Assembly: GCA_001970955.1 (NCBI GenBank)
Contig: MPUH01001097.1
Span: forward strand, 1 to 24,243
Direction of reading: 5' to 3'
Source: Stentor coeruleus
Taxonomy: Eukaryota; Ciliophora; Heterotrichea; Heterotrichida; Stentoridae
Length of the DNA stretch: 24,243 nt
Shown: positions 1-8,908 of the stretch, one piece after another
Position numbering within the stretch: the stretch's first letter is position 1
Layout of the letters: each line of letters starts with the position of its first letter
Program-made: the position numbers and the translations under genes
Notes under the pieces: generated by a model
What the model saw: only the letters and a program-made list of their open reading frames with translations
Told to the model about the DNA's origin: nothing
Database searches by the model: none

Positions 1-1
1 C

Positions 2-64
2 ATAAAATCTATGACAAGAGACTCTTTTAACTCCTTTAGATCCGGACATACTCCCAGAAGGTGA
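2..64 (+). CDS. Possible 3' end of a gene entering from the left
   Basis: Frame 2 on the plus strand is open from the window edge to TGA at 62-64 and gives a short basic Ser/Arg-rich tail ending in SFRSGHTPRR. The stretch is richer in G+C than the AT-rich spacers further right, as coding DNA is here. If real, the gene converges on the minus-strand gene ending at 97, leaving 32 bases between the two stops. Only about 20 codons are visible, so no product can be named, and the frame could be open by chance. Confidence 0.3.
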   Translation: MKSMTRDSFNSFRSGHTPRR

Positions 65-96
65 CCTTAAAGAGCTATACTATATTTTTCTCATTT

Positions 97-1398
97 TTAT
101 TCAAGAATTAATTTTATTATATAGTTCTCTCTATACTTAATTTCTTTATTTTCTTCTATCATTATCATCTGAGAATTCTCATTCATTTTTTCAGAAAAAT
201 GTATCATCCTATATAAAACGCAAGAACTATCATCATTAACTATAAACCATTTTTTGATTTTCATACAAATATTTACCAGAAATTCTTGTTTTTTTACATT
301 GAAATGCTTTTCTATTTGATCTTTCCATGGGATTTCATTTGGTCCTAATCTTATTCCTATCCTTATTTCTCCTCTTATAACAAATAATGTAATATCTGAA
401 CCTTCAATTTCTGATACAGAAATTTTATAATCCCCATATAAAAAATGAAAATTCTGGTGAATTACTTGTCTTTCAATACTAATATAATAAGCATCTTGAT
501 CAGATTCAACTTTTGTTTGATATAATTGTAATTTATCGTTATGGTGTTTTATATAAATATCTGTATCTATTTTCGGAAATTTACAAATGCTTGAGAAATC
601 TATTTCCCATTCACCTTTATTTTCATGTTTAAATAATAACTCTTGGGAATAATCTGATAATAAATAGAGTTTTACAATTGAAAAAATGTTTGGAGGTTCA
701 GGAAGTGATAGGATTGGCTTAAGTTTTTCTTGAATTTTTGTGCTTTTTTCAATTGTTACCAGGTTTTTAGAGGGTGTTTTTGAGATGAAGACAGGAGGTT
801 TGTAGGCTGATTTATTTGAGTTTGTTTCATGAGGTTGTGGGAAGTTAGGATTTTTAGGTGGATAAGGATTGGGATAAACGGTTTTTACTTCCTCTATGCA
901 ATTTGGGTTTATGGGAAGATTAGATTTTTTGGAAATATTTATAGGTTTTTCTTCAATCAATCGAAGACTAGAATTATTTGAGGAATTAACTGGGAGTTTA
1001 TTTATAGGTTCTTTTACATTGATTGGTGAAATAAGAAGATTTTTGGAGGGCTCAGATGATTTTTCTTGTGGGAAATCAGATAAGTTTGGATTTGATGAGC
1101 ATTCGTATTCATTTTCTATAGCTGCAGGCGCATTCTCCTTTTTCATGACAGGAGCAAATAATGCGGCATAATCCTGACCTTTAATTAAAGAATTTAGACA
1201 TATATTCTTGTATAAATCACAGAGTAATTGGATGATATTGTCTTTCTCTTTATGATTTATTAGAAATATCAGTTCATTGAAAGTCTTTGTTTCAGCAAAA
1301 GGCTTTAATTCATTTATTTCTTGTGGGCTTATAGTCTCTGATAAAGAATTTGTCAATTTCACCAAAGCTGTAGATATTATGATTAGTGGGTCACTCAT
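97..1398 (-). CDS. Orphan 433-aa protein of unknown function
   Basis: Intact single-exon frame of 433 aa from ATG (1396-1398) to TAA (97-99). I do not recognise a family. Residues 1-85 look helical and acidic/hydrophobic. Residues about 90-240 are a low-complexity linker rich in Pro, Asn, Ser and Lys, including a run of PNPYPP and PNFPQP type. Residues about 240-433 read as a compact globular domain with alternating hydrophobic and charged residues (IYIKHHNDKLQLYQTKV, FLYGDYKISVSEIEG) and a Trp near residue 385 (KKWFIVNDDSSCVLYR). There is no signal peptide, transmembrane segment or recognisable catalytic motif. The flank upstream of the ATG is G/T-rich on plus, the usual 5'-flank signature in this window for a minus-strand gene, which supports the start. 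Likely a soluble lineage-specific protein. Confidence 0.8.
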   Translation of the reverse strand: MSDPLIIISTALVKLTNSLSETISPQEINELKPFAETKTFNELIFLINHKEKDNIIQLLCDLYKNICLNSLIKGQDYAALFAPVMKKENAPAAIENEYECSSNPNLSDFPQEKSSEPSKNLLISPINVKEPINKLPVNSSNNSSLRLIEEKPINISKKSNLPINPNCIEEVKTVYPNPYPPKNPNFPQPHETNSNKSAYKPPVFISKTPSKNLVTIEKSTKIQEKLKPILSLPEPPNIFSIVKLYLLSDYSQELLFKHENKGEWEIDFSSICKFPKIDTDIYIKHHNDKLQLYQTKVESDQDAYYISIERQVIHQNFHFLYGDYKISVSEIEGSDITLFVIRGEIRIGIRLGPNEIPWKDQIEKHFNVKKQEFLVNICMKIKKWFIVNDDSSCVLYRMIHFSEKMNENSQMIMIEENKEIKYRENYIIKLILE

Positions 1399-2084
1399 AA
1401 TATTTATTATTATAGAACTTTTTTCTTATCCGAGTTTAAGTGCTGTTTGTATTGATAATTTGTAAGTTTTTTTGAAGACTGGAAAGATTTTATTTAATAT
1501 GATTTCTTAGAATAATTAGGGTTTTGTATTGTTGTTTATATATTTTTTATTAGAGTTGATAAGAGTTTTTTGAATGAAGAGTATATAAAAGGAAAAATTA
1601 TTGTATAAAGTTAGATTTTTAATATCATGATGATGTGTGAAGTAAAAATAATTATTTTTTTTTGAGTTGGAAGAATAAGTTTTTGGCTTTAGTTTTAGTT
1701 TTATATTGATGATTATATAATTCTTTATATGTTTTATTAGTGAAAATAGGTTTACAAAAATTTTGTAGGAAAGCTATTGAGATAATGAAGAATTCAGGGA
1801 TTTTGATGTAGAAATTGATAAGATTGTGATGTAAGAATTAATATTTATATATATAAATATATAAAACAAAAATATTAGGAATATTTAGAAGCCTAATATG
1901 AATATAAAGCTCATTAGGTTCAAAAAATCAACATTTTATAGTTTTTATCTAATTTTCTTCGGAAAAATTTCTAAGCAAAGGCTAAACTAGTTTTAGTTAT
2001 AAAAGTTAAAGAAAAGCTCTCGGTTGTTAATCTTTCTCTCTGCGAACAACAGAATAAAAAGAGAGTGTCATACTAATAGATAAT
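1399..2084. other. Gene-free spacer with several inverted repeats
   Basis: No convincing gene is seen. The first 300 bases are G/T-rich on plus, as expected for the 5' flank of the minus-strand gene ending at 1398. Structured sites follow: a 20-nt perfect AT palindrome at 1841-1860; an 8-bp stem, 12-nt loop hairpin at 1872-1899 (ATATTAGG/CCTAATAT); a small hairpin with a C(TTCG)G tetraloop at 1953-1966; and paired blocks CTCTC/GAGAG and GTTGTT/AACAAC between about 2017 and 2066. Around 1740-1830 two plus-strand frames give short coding-like runs, perhaps a very decayed gene. Confidence 0.4.
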
Positions 2085-2342
2085 ATGGAATTTAATTGTT
2101 CTGTCACTAATTGCCCTGGAGAGATCATCTGGCAATGCACTTGCCCAGAAAAATTCAAGTTCTGTCAAAGTCAAAGAAGAGGTCATTCGCAAAACTCCTT
2201 TCTTTCTTGTTTAAATACAAGAAAGGGTGGAGTAAACCCGATAAATGGCAATATCTTTTTTTTTTGCAAGATAAAGTCCTACTACTTGAAATCTAGTGTT
2301 TTATCTATTCTTAGTCTTGAGGTATGCCATTTATATCCATAA
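2085..2342 (+). pseudogene. Cys-rich N-terminal fragment, probably a broken gene
   Basis: An 85-codon frame from ATG at 2085 to TAA at 2340-2342. Its first 40 codons look like genuine protein: a Cys-rich head with CSVTNCPG, then WQCTCPEKFKFC and a His eight residues on, resembling the small zinc-binding, B-box-like heads found at the N-terminus of many ciliate repeat proteins. After about residue 45 the composition collapses into T-rich sequence, with a run of ten T near 2256. The overlapping frame at 2111-2296 reads coding-like there (KWQYLFFLQDKVLLLEI), suggesting a frameshift. A hairpin (CTTTCTTG, 8-nt loop, CAAGAAAG) sits at 2202-2225. I read this as the surviving start of a truncated or frameshifted gene. 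A short functional Cys-rich protein is the alternative. Confidence 0.45.
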
Positions 2343-2491
2343 CAAAATACTAAGTTTATTTAATATAAAAAATTTATTATATAAGCATACTAAGATATTA
2401 TCTTATCATAAAAAGATAATAAAAAGTATTTAATTGTAATTTACCTCACTTACAAACTTACAATTCATAAAATAACCTATAAAAATAGAAA

Positions 2492-4180
2492 CTATTGTAT
2501 ATACTTACTAAAAAACCCTTTAAACTGACCAATTGAATTTTTAACAGAACTGAAATCGTAAACCCTAATCCTCATATCTTCACTCATTTTTTCTAAAGAT
2601 TCTTCAAGTTTTTTAATAATATCAACTAAAGATACTGATAATTGAGAGAATTTTAACACAATCATACAATCTGTGATCATCGTAGCAAATTTTATAACAC
2701 CTTCCATATCTGTTTCTGAAAAAATACCCCCATTTTCTTTGTTAACTAACTGCATCACAGCTTCAGGGATTTTATCATAGGTTTTACTAAATATTGGAAC
2801 TGATAATATGCTTTTTGTATTATTCCCAAAAGGATCATCCATAGCTTTATGAAACATTCTTTCATCTGTTACATAATTACTGATATAAGGACGTTTTGTA
2901 TTTACACAATGTCCAGAAAGGCCTTGAAAAATTGGGAAATTCTCATATGAACTTTCTCCAAGTTTACGAAAAAGGTTGTTTTTTTCATAATCAAACAACA
3001 AAACATTCCCTCTTTCACAGTTAAAAATCTTAGGAATCCTATTCTGTAATTTCAACATAAACTCCTGTAAAGTCACTGTATTAAGAAGTTCCCCACACAT
3101 GCTTATAATTTCTTCAGATTTTCGTTTTTCTAAATTGCAATTTTCATATAATTTCCATCTGATTATATATAAAGAGAATATATTCAACAGATTTTTTAAT
3201 TCCCGTTCAAATATAACTTCTGGTCTTTTTCTTATAATCAAAAGTATTCCAAGTTTTGATCCTAAATGATCATATAACAATCCTGCAGAAAAAGCTTTAA
3301 CTTTCATTTTAAGGACTTGTTGGATTCTGGGGTCGAAATTTTGGTCACCAATTTTAGCTGATATCGACTCTCCTGATGTAAAAACCGTAAAAAGCACAGT
3401 AGATTTCGCTGATATTGATGTATATTGGTCGTTTATAATCCCAGAATAATGTGTTTGTTGAGAGTTTGGGGTTAAAACCACAACATTATCAGCTAAAATC
3501 GTCCTTCTGACCTCTTCGCAAAGAAGTTTCTGACCGTCTTGAAGTTTTTCTTTTTGAGCAACTTGAAGTATCCTATCATATTCTAATCTTGGAAATATAA
3601 TATTTTTTTTCTTATGAGTTTTCTTAGTATTTATCGTTTTGACTGTAGTTATCATACTTATTGACTCATTTAAATCTTTCTATATAAACTTTACACTTAA
3701 CTTTTGCTGAATATCAACTGATAAAAGCATACTGGTTAACTCATTATTTGATTGCTTTGCTTTTAATAATTGGCTTTGAAGATTTGATGCGTATTTGCGA
3801 TATTCAGTTATTTCTTCTTCTATAAATTGGTTTTTTGATTGAAGTTGTGGGGAATTTCCTCGAATTCTTTTGAAAATCACATCTGTTAAAAGATCTGGAA
3901 TATATGTTATATCTTTAAGTTTGGCTATTAAAGATTCTTCTAAGGATGATAATTTTTTGAGTAGGGTTAGGATTATTTCACGATGTTTGATGAGGTTTTC
4001 ATCAATTTTTTCGTTGCTGCGATTGATGTTTTCGCTGTTTTTAAGGGAATTTTTTGAGTTGTGTTGCCTTGTGGAAGTGGGGTTGGGTTTTTTGAATGTT
4101 TCTGGGATTTCACTTTTAAATCTACGGCTCCGACTGCTTTTGACAGTAAAAAAAAAGTCTGGACTGTTGTTTTTTATCAT
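2492..4180 (-). CDS. Two-GAF-domain coiled-coil protein (two exons)
   Basis: Two open frames (4180-3695 and 3679-2492) lie in the same phase and are separated only by a 15-nt GTA...TAG intron containing a TAG stop. Joined, they encode about 557 aa. Residues 1-162 are basic and Ser/Asn-rich, then helical (about 65-160). Residues about 195-342 form a first, divergent GAF domain. Residues about 366-505 form a second, clearer one, with the GLSGHCVNTKRPYISNYVTD core, SILSVPIFS strand and MQLVNKENGGIFSETD end. A short coiled coil follows (about 510-532). GAF domains bind small ligands such as cyclic nucleotides or act as dimerisation modules. With no attached cyclase, kinase or phosphodiesterase domain, this is probably a signalling or cytoskeletal adaptor; that role is inference. 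The stop is TAG at 2492-2494. Translating without splicing would wrongly give two proteins. Confidence 0.88.
3680..3694 (-). other. 15-nt spliceosomal intron with in-frame stop
   Basis: On the minus strand the sequence is GTAAAGTTTATATAG: exactly 15 nt, starting GTA and ending TAG. It joins a frame ending QQKLS to one beginning KDLNES without changing phase. The intron's last three bases are an in-frame TAG, so retention would end translation at once. Fifteen-nucleotide introns are the known standard in heterotrich ciliates such as Stentor and Blepharisma. Together with standard-code Trp usage in this window they favour a Stentor-like source. Confidence 0.85.
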
Positions 4181-4823
4181 TTTAAATGGGTTAATAGAAA
4201 TTGTGTTAAAATTTGTAATTTTGAGAGGATTTTGAGATTTTGAAGAATTTATGTTGGGGGTTTGTGGGTGTTAGGGTGTTGTTTAGTTTTGGATTGTTGA
4301 TGAGCTTTTTTATTGTAAATTGAAAGTTCGCTGGTGGTTGTAGAAATTTTAGGAAAATTGGAGGGTTTGGTTTATGGGAATTACGAAAGTGGGATTAAGG
4401 ATATGGTTTGAGAGTTTGTGTTTTGGAAAATATTAATAGTTTTTATGGAAGAAGATTTGAAAAATATTTGTAAAATCAAACTGGAAGTATCGATTTTTAA
4501 TGTATGGTAATTGCTGCCAATTAAAGATAAATTACTTCAAAACTATAACACAACATTCATATTTTCCATATCTCTACAGTCTTTTAAATCCAAATAACCC
4601 AAACACCTAATAATTGATTTAATTTTAACACCAATTTAAAAATGTTTTACAACAAAATCCATTTTCTACTATTAAAACTTAATCAAAATCCTTTCTAGAA
4701 CATATAAAACTTAAACCACAAAACTACATATAAAAATCCTTAAACCTATAAAAAACCCAATACTAAATTTTATCTAAAAATTTTTCCTAAACTTAATATA
4801 ATTTAATCAAACTATTAAGTTAC
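4181..4823. other. Spacer between two minus-strand genes with a sharp G/C strand flip
   Basis: No gene. By hand count the plus strand has 56 G and 4 C in 4261-4440, then 4 G and 47 C in 4561-4800, flipping near 4480-4540. In sense (minus) terms the 3' flank of the CCT gene is G-rich and the 5' flank of the GAF gene is C-rich. The promoter and UTRs of the GAF gene must lie in the left half and the 3' processing signals of the CCT gene in the right half. I see no further motif. Confidence 0.7.
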
Positions 4824-5366
4824 TTATAATAAATGCTTAATAGCTTCATGATCAGATCCTAACTTAAGAATAGCCTGTTCCCTTTTAACAAATCTTCCTT
4901 TAACTCTTAGCCTATTATCAGCAACTTTTTTCCTACAGTCATAGTATATTTTTTTATGCCAATTTCTTTTTTTCCTTTTTTCCAAATACTTTGCGATTTT
5001 TTCCTTTCTTTGTTTCAAAGTCAAAGTCCCAACAATTTGCACATCATTTTTTTCCATTGAATGCATTAAAGGTATTTTTGCATTATTGTCGTGCTTTTTT
5101 TTCGTTGATTGGATCTCAAATAACTCATCAAGGTTCAATTCGTGTATTTCGCTTTCACTTGGCTGTGTGCTAATCTCAGGAAGTTTCATATCTTCTTGCA
5201 TGAAGTCAATTTGCAATTGAATTAAATTGTCCTCAGGTATGCTGATTGGAGTGCTTAATAGGTCAATGAATGAGTTTTTCCTATTTGGGAATATAAATTC
5301 ATCAGATTGATAATCTTGATAGGCTATATACATTGAAAGTTCATCATCCAGTCCTGGCATATGCAT
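4824..5366 (-). CDS. CCT-motif protein (CONSTANS/TOC1-type motif)
   Basis: Intact 180-aa frame, ATG at 5364-5366, TAA at 4824-4826. Residues about 118-163 form a CCT motif as found in plant CONSTANS, CO-like and TOC1 proteins: regularly spaced basic residues with KYLEKRKKRNWHKKIYYDCR, then a KVADNR segment, then the terminal RVKGRFVKR signature. In plants the motif supplies nuclear localisation and binds NF-Y-type histone-fold partners and CCAAT/CORE-type DNA. Residues 1-110 are acidic and hydrophobic with no known domain and could be an activation or interaction region. No B-box zinc fingers or receiver domain are present, so this resembles a minimal CMF-like protein. A second ATG lies two codons downstream. 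A nuclear transcription-related role is inferred from the motif. Confidence 0.85.
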   Translation of the reverse strand: MHMPGLDDELSMYIAYQDYQSDEFIFPNRKNSFIDLLSTPISIPEDNLIQLQIDFMQEDMKLPEISTQPSESEIHELNLDELFEIQSTKKKHDNNAKIPLMHSMEKNDVQIVGTLTLKQRKEKIAKYLEKRKKRNWHKKIYYDCRKKVADNRLRVKGRFVKREQAILKLGSDHEAIKHLL

Positions 5367-6057
5367 ATTTTATTAACAACTCCAAACTAGAAACTATTCA
5401 TGGAGTTTTTTTGCATATAAAGATTGTTAGGAAGATGATAAAGATTTTAAACTAGAAGGATTTAGGAAAAAAGCTAGGGAAATTATTTGGAAGATGCCAT
5501 TGTTAAATAGGTATTAAATAGTTTTCTTAGTAATTTATAGCTTGGTAATTGGGTTTTTTAGTGGGATTTGTAATCTTTTGCGAATATTAAAGTAGATGTT
5601 GTGAGTTTGTAATGGTTTAAGTGTATAAAATTATTAAACAAAATATAGTGGAATGATTTTATTATATTATGCGTTAGGTTGAAATCAAATTGTAAATAAA
5701 GAGAAAGATTTTAATCAGATGCTTATAAAAGTATAGTTTATAAGGTATTTTATAGTTTTTTTAGTTATAGGATAATTCAATTAGAAGATAAGGAAGTAGG
5801 TATTTAATAACTTAAAATAATAATATAGTAATTATAGTCTTATATAAACTTCAAATTTAATATAATCTATTACTTTTTATATAATCTTATATTTAAACCT
5901 AATCAAAATTTTTATTGTTGGATTTTTAATAAAAATAATTATTTTATGTGAAAACCTATAATATCATTTGATAATATCTCACTAATCTGTTAGATTATAA
6001 TTTAAAGAAATCTTTTGTAATTTTTAATGATTGTATTTTTGTGTGATTTTGTATATA
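5367..6057. other. AT-rich spacer upstream of the CCT-motif gene
   Basis: No gene seen. The first 200 bases are G/A-rich on plus (C-rich on the sense strand of the minus-strand CCT gene), matching the 5'-flank signature seen elsewhere. From about 5640 the sequence is nearly pure A/T with frequent stops in all frames and no notable repeat. Confidence 0.5.
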
Positions 6058-7010
6058 TTAAATATTCCCTAGATATTTATTTATATCATAACGTATCCTG
6101 TTGATTTTTTTAGCATCTTCGCTTGTAAAACTATAATCAAAAGTTAATAAAGTTTTTGAAGTTCATGAATTTTATATCATTGTATCTAGTCCAGATATGC
6201 TTGGCACATATTAAATCATACTGCAAATAATAAAAAGTATATGAAATTATAATAAGATAAAGGCATAATATATTTTTTAGCTAAGGATATCGATTGTAAT
6301 AAAGTAAATTCTTGTTTAAACTGATTCTTATTTTTACTTTTAACATGGTTTCAACTATGTTTCTGATATTTGAATTTAGTTCTTCAGATATTTTTGATTC
6401 AATTTTAATTTCATTTGCATTGAGTTTATTTATTTGACCTGTTTAGATATAACATTATGTGATTTTTGATAAAGAATTGAGGAACTTGAGTTTATTTATT
6501 GCTACCTGTTAAGATTTGATTATGCCTACTGAATTTCTTTTTATATGTGAAATAATAGAATCTTTACATTTGTATATTGGAAATTCAGCTCAGTCTATGA
6601 TTTAAATTTCTTTATTTTTGGACCCTTTTTTATTAGTTCCTATTTTCTTTTGCGTCTTCTACAATCTCACCAATATCTAGAATCTTAATGCTCCATATAT
6701 ATTATCGTCCTGTCATTTTTGTAATCTTAGTTTTAATTAAGAGTAAAATTTCGTTTAGTTTTTGTTTATAACAGAATCATATCTTAGCATCATTATTAAA
6801 AAGCCTTCATAAGACCAAAAGCAGTCTCATCACATCCTGTAACCAAAAAAAAAGTACCTTCAGCATAAAATTAGCATTGAATTTTCATGATAAACAGCAA
6901 TTAACTCTTCAACAAAACATTTTTTGGAATATTTTTATCTAAAACATAAAAACCACATATTGCCCACAAGAAAAAAATTCATAAATTTCTAAGAAAATTC
7001 TCACAATGAC
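6058..7010 (-). pseudogene. Decayed protein gene of unrecognised family
   Basis: The minus strand carries coding-like segments in the right order but broken by stops and frame changes. From its 5' end: FLEIYEFFSCGQYVVFMF near 6960; FVEELIAVYHENSML near 6880-6925; VTGCDETAFGLMKAF at 6799-6843; then, after a one-base shift, NDAKI and KQKLNEILLLIKTKITKM and later KILDIGEIVEDAKENRN with several internal stops; ANEIKIESKISEELN near 6400; and a tail SEDAKKINRIRYDINKYLG ending at TAA 6058-6060. Amino-acid composition is far more protein-like than random 80% AT DNA would give. A near-identical direct repeat of about 25 nt (6421-6445 and 6487-6512) lies inside, a local duplication. I could not place the family. 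Limits are approximate. Its 5' end lies very close to the CDC50 start on the other strand. Confidence 0.45.
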
Positions 7011-7053
7011 TAAAAATCCCAAACAAAATCTTCCTTAGTAATTTTATTTATAA

Positions 7054-7983
7054 ATGGCTAATGAAAATAAAAGGAGGCCAAAAGAAGGCTGGAGACAACA
7101 AAATTTTAGAAACATTATCTGTGTACCCAGTCCTATATGTGCTGCTATATTTTTTGGAACTTTATTCATTTTTTCCCTTGCCCTTACACTAATAACCTTA
7201 TCATTTACATACAAAATTTTTGAAATAAAGTCAGATGCTATCGAATTTAAAGGAGATTTTAATATATCTAAAGGTATTATTGATATAAAACTTACACAAA
7301 GTGATTATGATAAAATTAAAGGGTTTTTATATGTGTATGTTGAGACTGAAGAATATTATCAGAATCATAGAATATATCTGAAATCGAAAAGTAAAGGTCA
7401 GATGATAGGAAATTCTAATACGAATTTACCTTTAGAATGTGCCCCATTAGTTAATTATGCAGATTTTGATGCAAAAATTCAGAATTATGAAGAAGATATG
7501 CGGATTGTTCCGTGTGGACTTATGCCTGCAAGTTTTGTGAATACGACAATTTCGCTTTATTTGAATGAGAAAGAAGTGAATATTGATTCTGAAGGGATTT
7601 CGTGGAAGTATGACAATTCGGAGATGTATAAAAGGCAAAAAAAACAGTATCTGGATATTGAGGATGAACATTTTAAGGTTTGGATGAGAAGCAGTCCTAC
7701 TAAAACACTTAAAAAACTGTATGGGAAAATCGAAAAGAAAGACCTTGAAGTAGGAATGCTATTATTCAAAATAACTCTTCAAAAAAACTACTTAGAGTAT
7801 ATATCAGAAAAAAGAATTCTTTTAACTACCACAACCAAAATCGGAGGTAAATACAAAGTCCTTGGGTGGACTTTTTTCATCATCACAATCATAAGTCTTT
7901 TTTGGTGTATTTTCTTTATAATAACAATGAATTATCAAAATGTTCCTGACATAAAAACTCTGTTTAAAAAATTTAGTTCTTAA
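7054..7983 (+). CDS. CDC50/LEM3 family beta subunit of P4-ATPase lipid flippase
   Basis: Intact 309-aa frame, ATG at 7054, TAA at 7981-7983. CDC50 proteins pair with P4-ATPases, are needed for their exit from the ER, and support flipping of phospholipids to the cytosolic leaflet. Family features in order: short basic N-terminus with a RRPKEGWRQQNF segment (like the RRP...FKQQ of animal CDC50A); TM1 at about 30-52; a lumenal domain with YYQNHRIYLKS (101-111); Cys129 and Cys154 in PCGL, likely a conserved disulfide; the EHFKVWMRSSP signature (205-215) with KLYGKI (221-226); the GGKYKVLGW turn (264-272); and TM2 at about 270-292. Asn163 in NTT (163-165) is a possible N-glycan site. The protein is somewhat shorter than the roughly 350 aa usual for animal and yeast members. 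No P4-ATPase is in the window. The 5' flank is C-rich and G-poor. Confidence 0.92.
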   Translation: MANENKRRPKEGWRQQNFRNIICVPSPICAAIFFGTLFIFSLALTLITLSFTYKIFEIKSDAIEFKGDFNISKGIIDIKLTQSDYDKIKGFLYVYVETEEYYQNHRIYLKSKSKGQMIGNSNTNLPLECAPLVNYADFDAKIQNYEEDMRIVPCGLMPASFVNTTISLYLNEKEVNIDSEGISWKYDNSEMYKRQKKQYLDIEDEHFKVWMRSSPTKTLKKLYGKIEKKDLEVGMLLFKITLQKNYLEYISEKRILLTTTTKIGGKYKVLGWTFFIITIISLFWCIFFIITMNYQNVPDIKTLFKKFSS

Positions 7984-8908
7984 ATAATTCAATATATCAA
8001 TAAGAGTTTTCATATAATTTTTTTTAAATAATAGTAAATAGTATTATTGTTGTTTGTCGCTTTTTAAATGATTTTATATGTATTTGAGTTTTTGAATTTC
8101 TCTCAATTATTTTTTAGTTAATTCAAGTCAATATTTTTAGCAGTAGTATGGCAAAAAGTTTTAAGTACTAATATTTTTTTTTAGATCATATTCTGCTCCG
8201 GTCCATAGCAGAAGTTAAAAATATTAAGAGATTAATAAATTAAATTTATCTGTATCGCATTTTTTAATGATTACTTCGATATTAAGAATTTTGAAATACT
8301 CACTTTTTCAATTCCGGACATGATTTCTTTTGGTTAAGTTTTTATGGCATGTCCAAATTGTGAATAAAAAGATAATTTTAAGTGTTGTTTGATTATATAT
8401 TGATATTTTCAGTAAGAATTGGATAAATAAAACATAGAATTTGTATTAAATGCTGTATGAATTAGATTTTTTTATTGAATTTATGCAAAATTTAAAGGGT
8501 TGAAAAAAGAATTTATTTGTTTTAATGCAATCGTCGCAAGTGGATTTTAGTTTGGAAATTGAGTTGATTCTGGAAGGATTAATAGACTTAATTTTTTAAT
8601 AGAAAATATAAAATTTATTCACTTGAAGGTGAAAAGGTAAAAAATATTTTTATGATTGTAAATATTCATATTTTTAGTTATGCTAATGCTGTTATAGGAA
8701 AATAATTATTGATTTTAAAATTGTGATTGCATTATATCACAAAATGCTAAAGTGAATATTACTATTTAGTCAAACATCTTTTATCATAAACCCTTCATAA
8801 AATTCAACCCATCCCTTAACAAATATTTTCCTATTTCACATCAAAATTACAAATCCCATCTCTAAATAAATCCTCCACATTTCAAAAAACATTCTTATAA
8901 GATCTAAA
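7984..8908. other. Spacer between CDC50 and START genes with two inverted repeats
   Basis: No intact gene. A perfect 7-bp hairpin (TTCTGCT, 9-nt loop, AGCAGAA) lies at 8191-8213. A longer imperfect inverted repeat lies at 8309-8322 and 8348-8360 (CAATTCCGGACATG with CATGTCCAAATTG, 25-nt loop). Both sit in locally G+C-richer islets and could belong to a small structured RNA, 3'-end signals, or scraps of old coding DNA; I cannot tell which. The last 140 bases before 8909 are C-rich with almost no G, the 5'-flank signature of the START gene. Confidence 0.45.

Noticed and set aside
896..1171. 91-codon plus-strand frame
   Set aside because: Antisense shadow of the 433-aa minus-strand gene; its Ser/Phe-rich product reflects the complement of the linker codons.
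6439..6453. 15-nt GT...AG segment on the minus strand inside the decayed gene
   Set aside because: Has the right length for an intron, but begins GTT rather than GTA, and removing it leaves an in-frame stop directly upstream.
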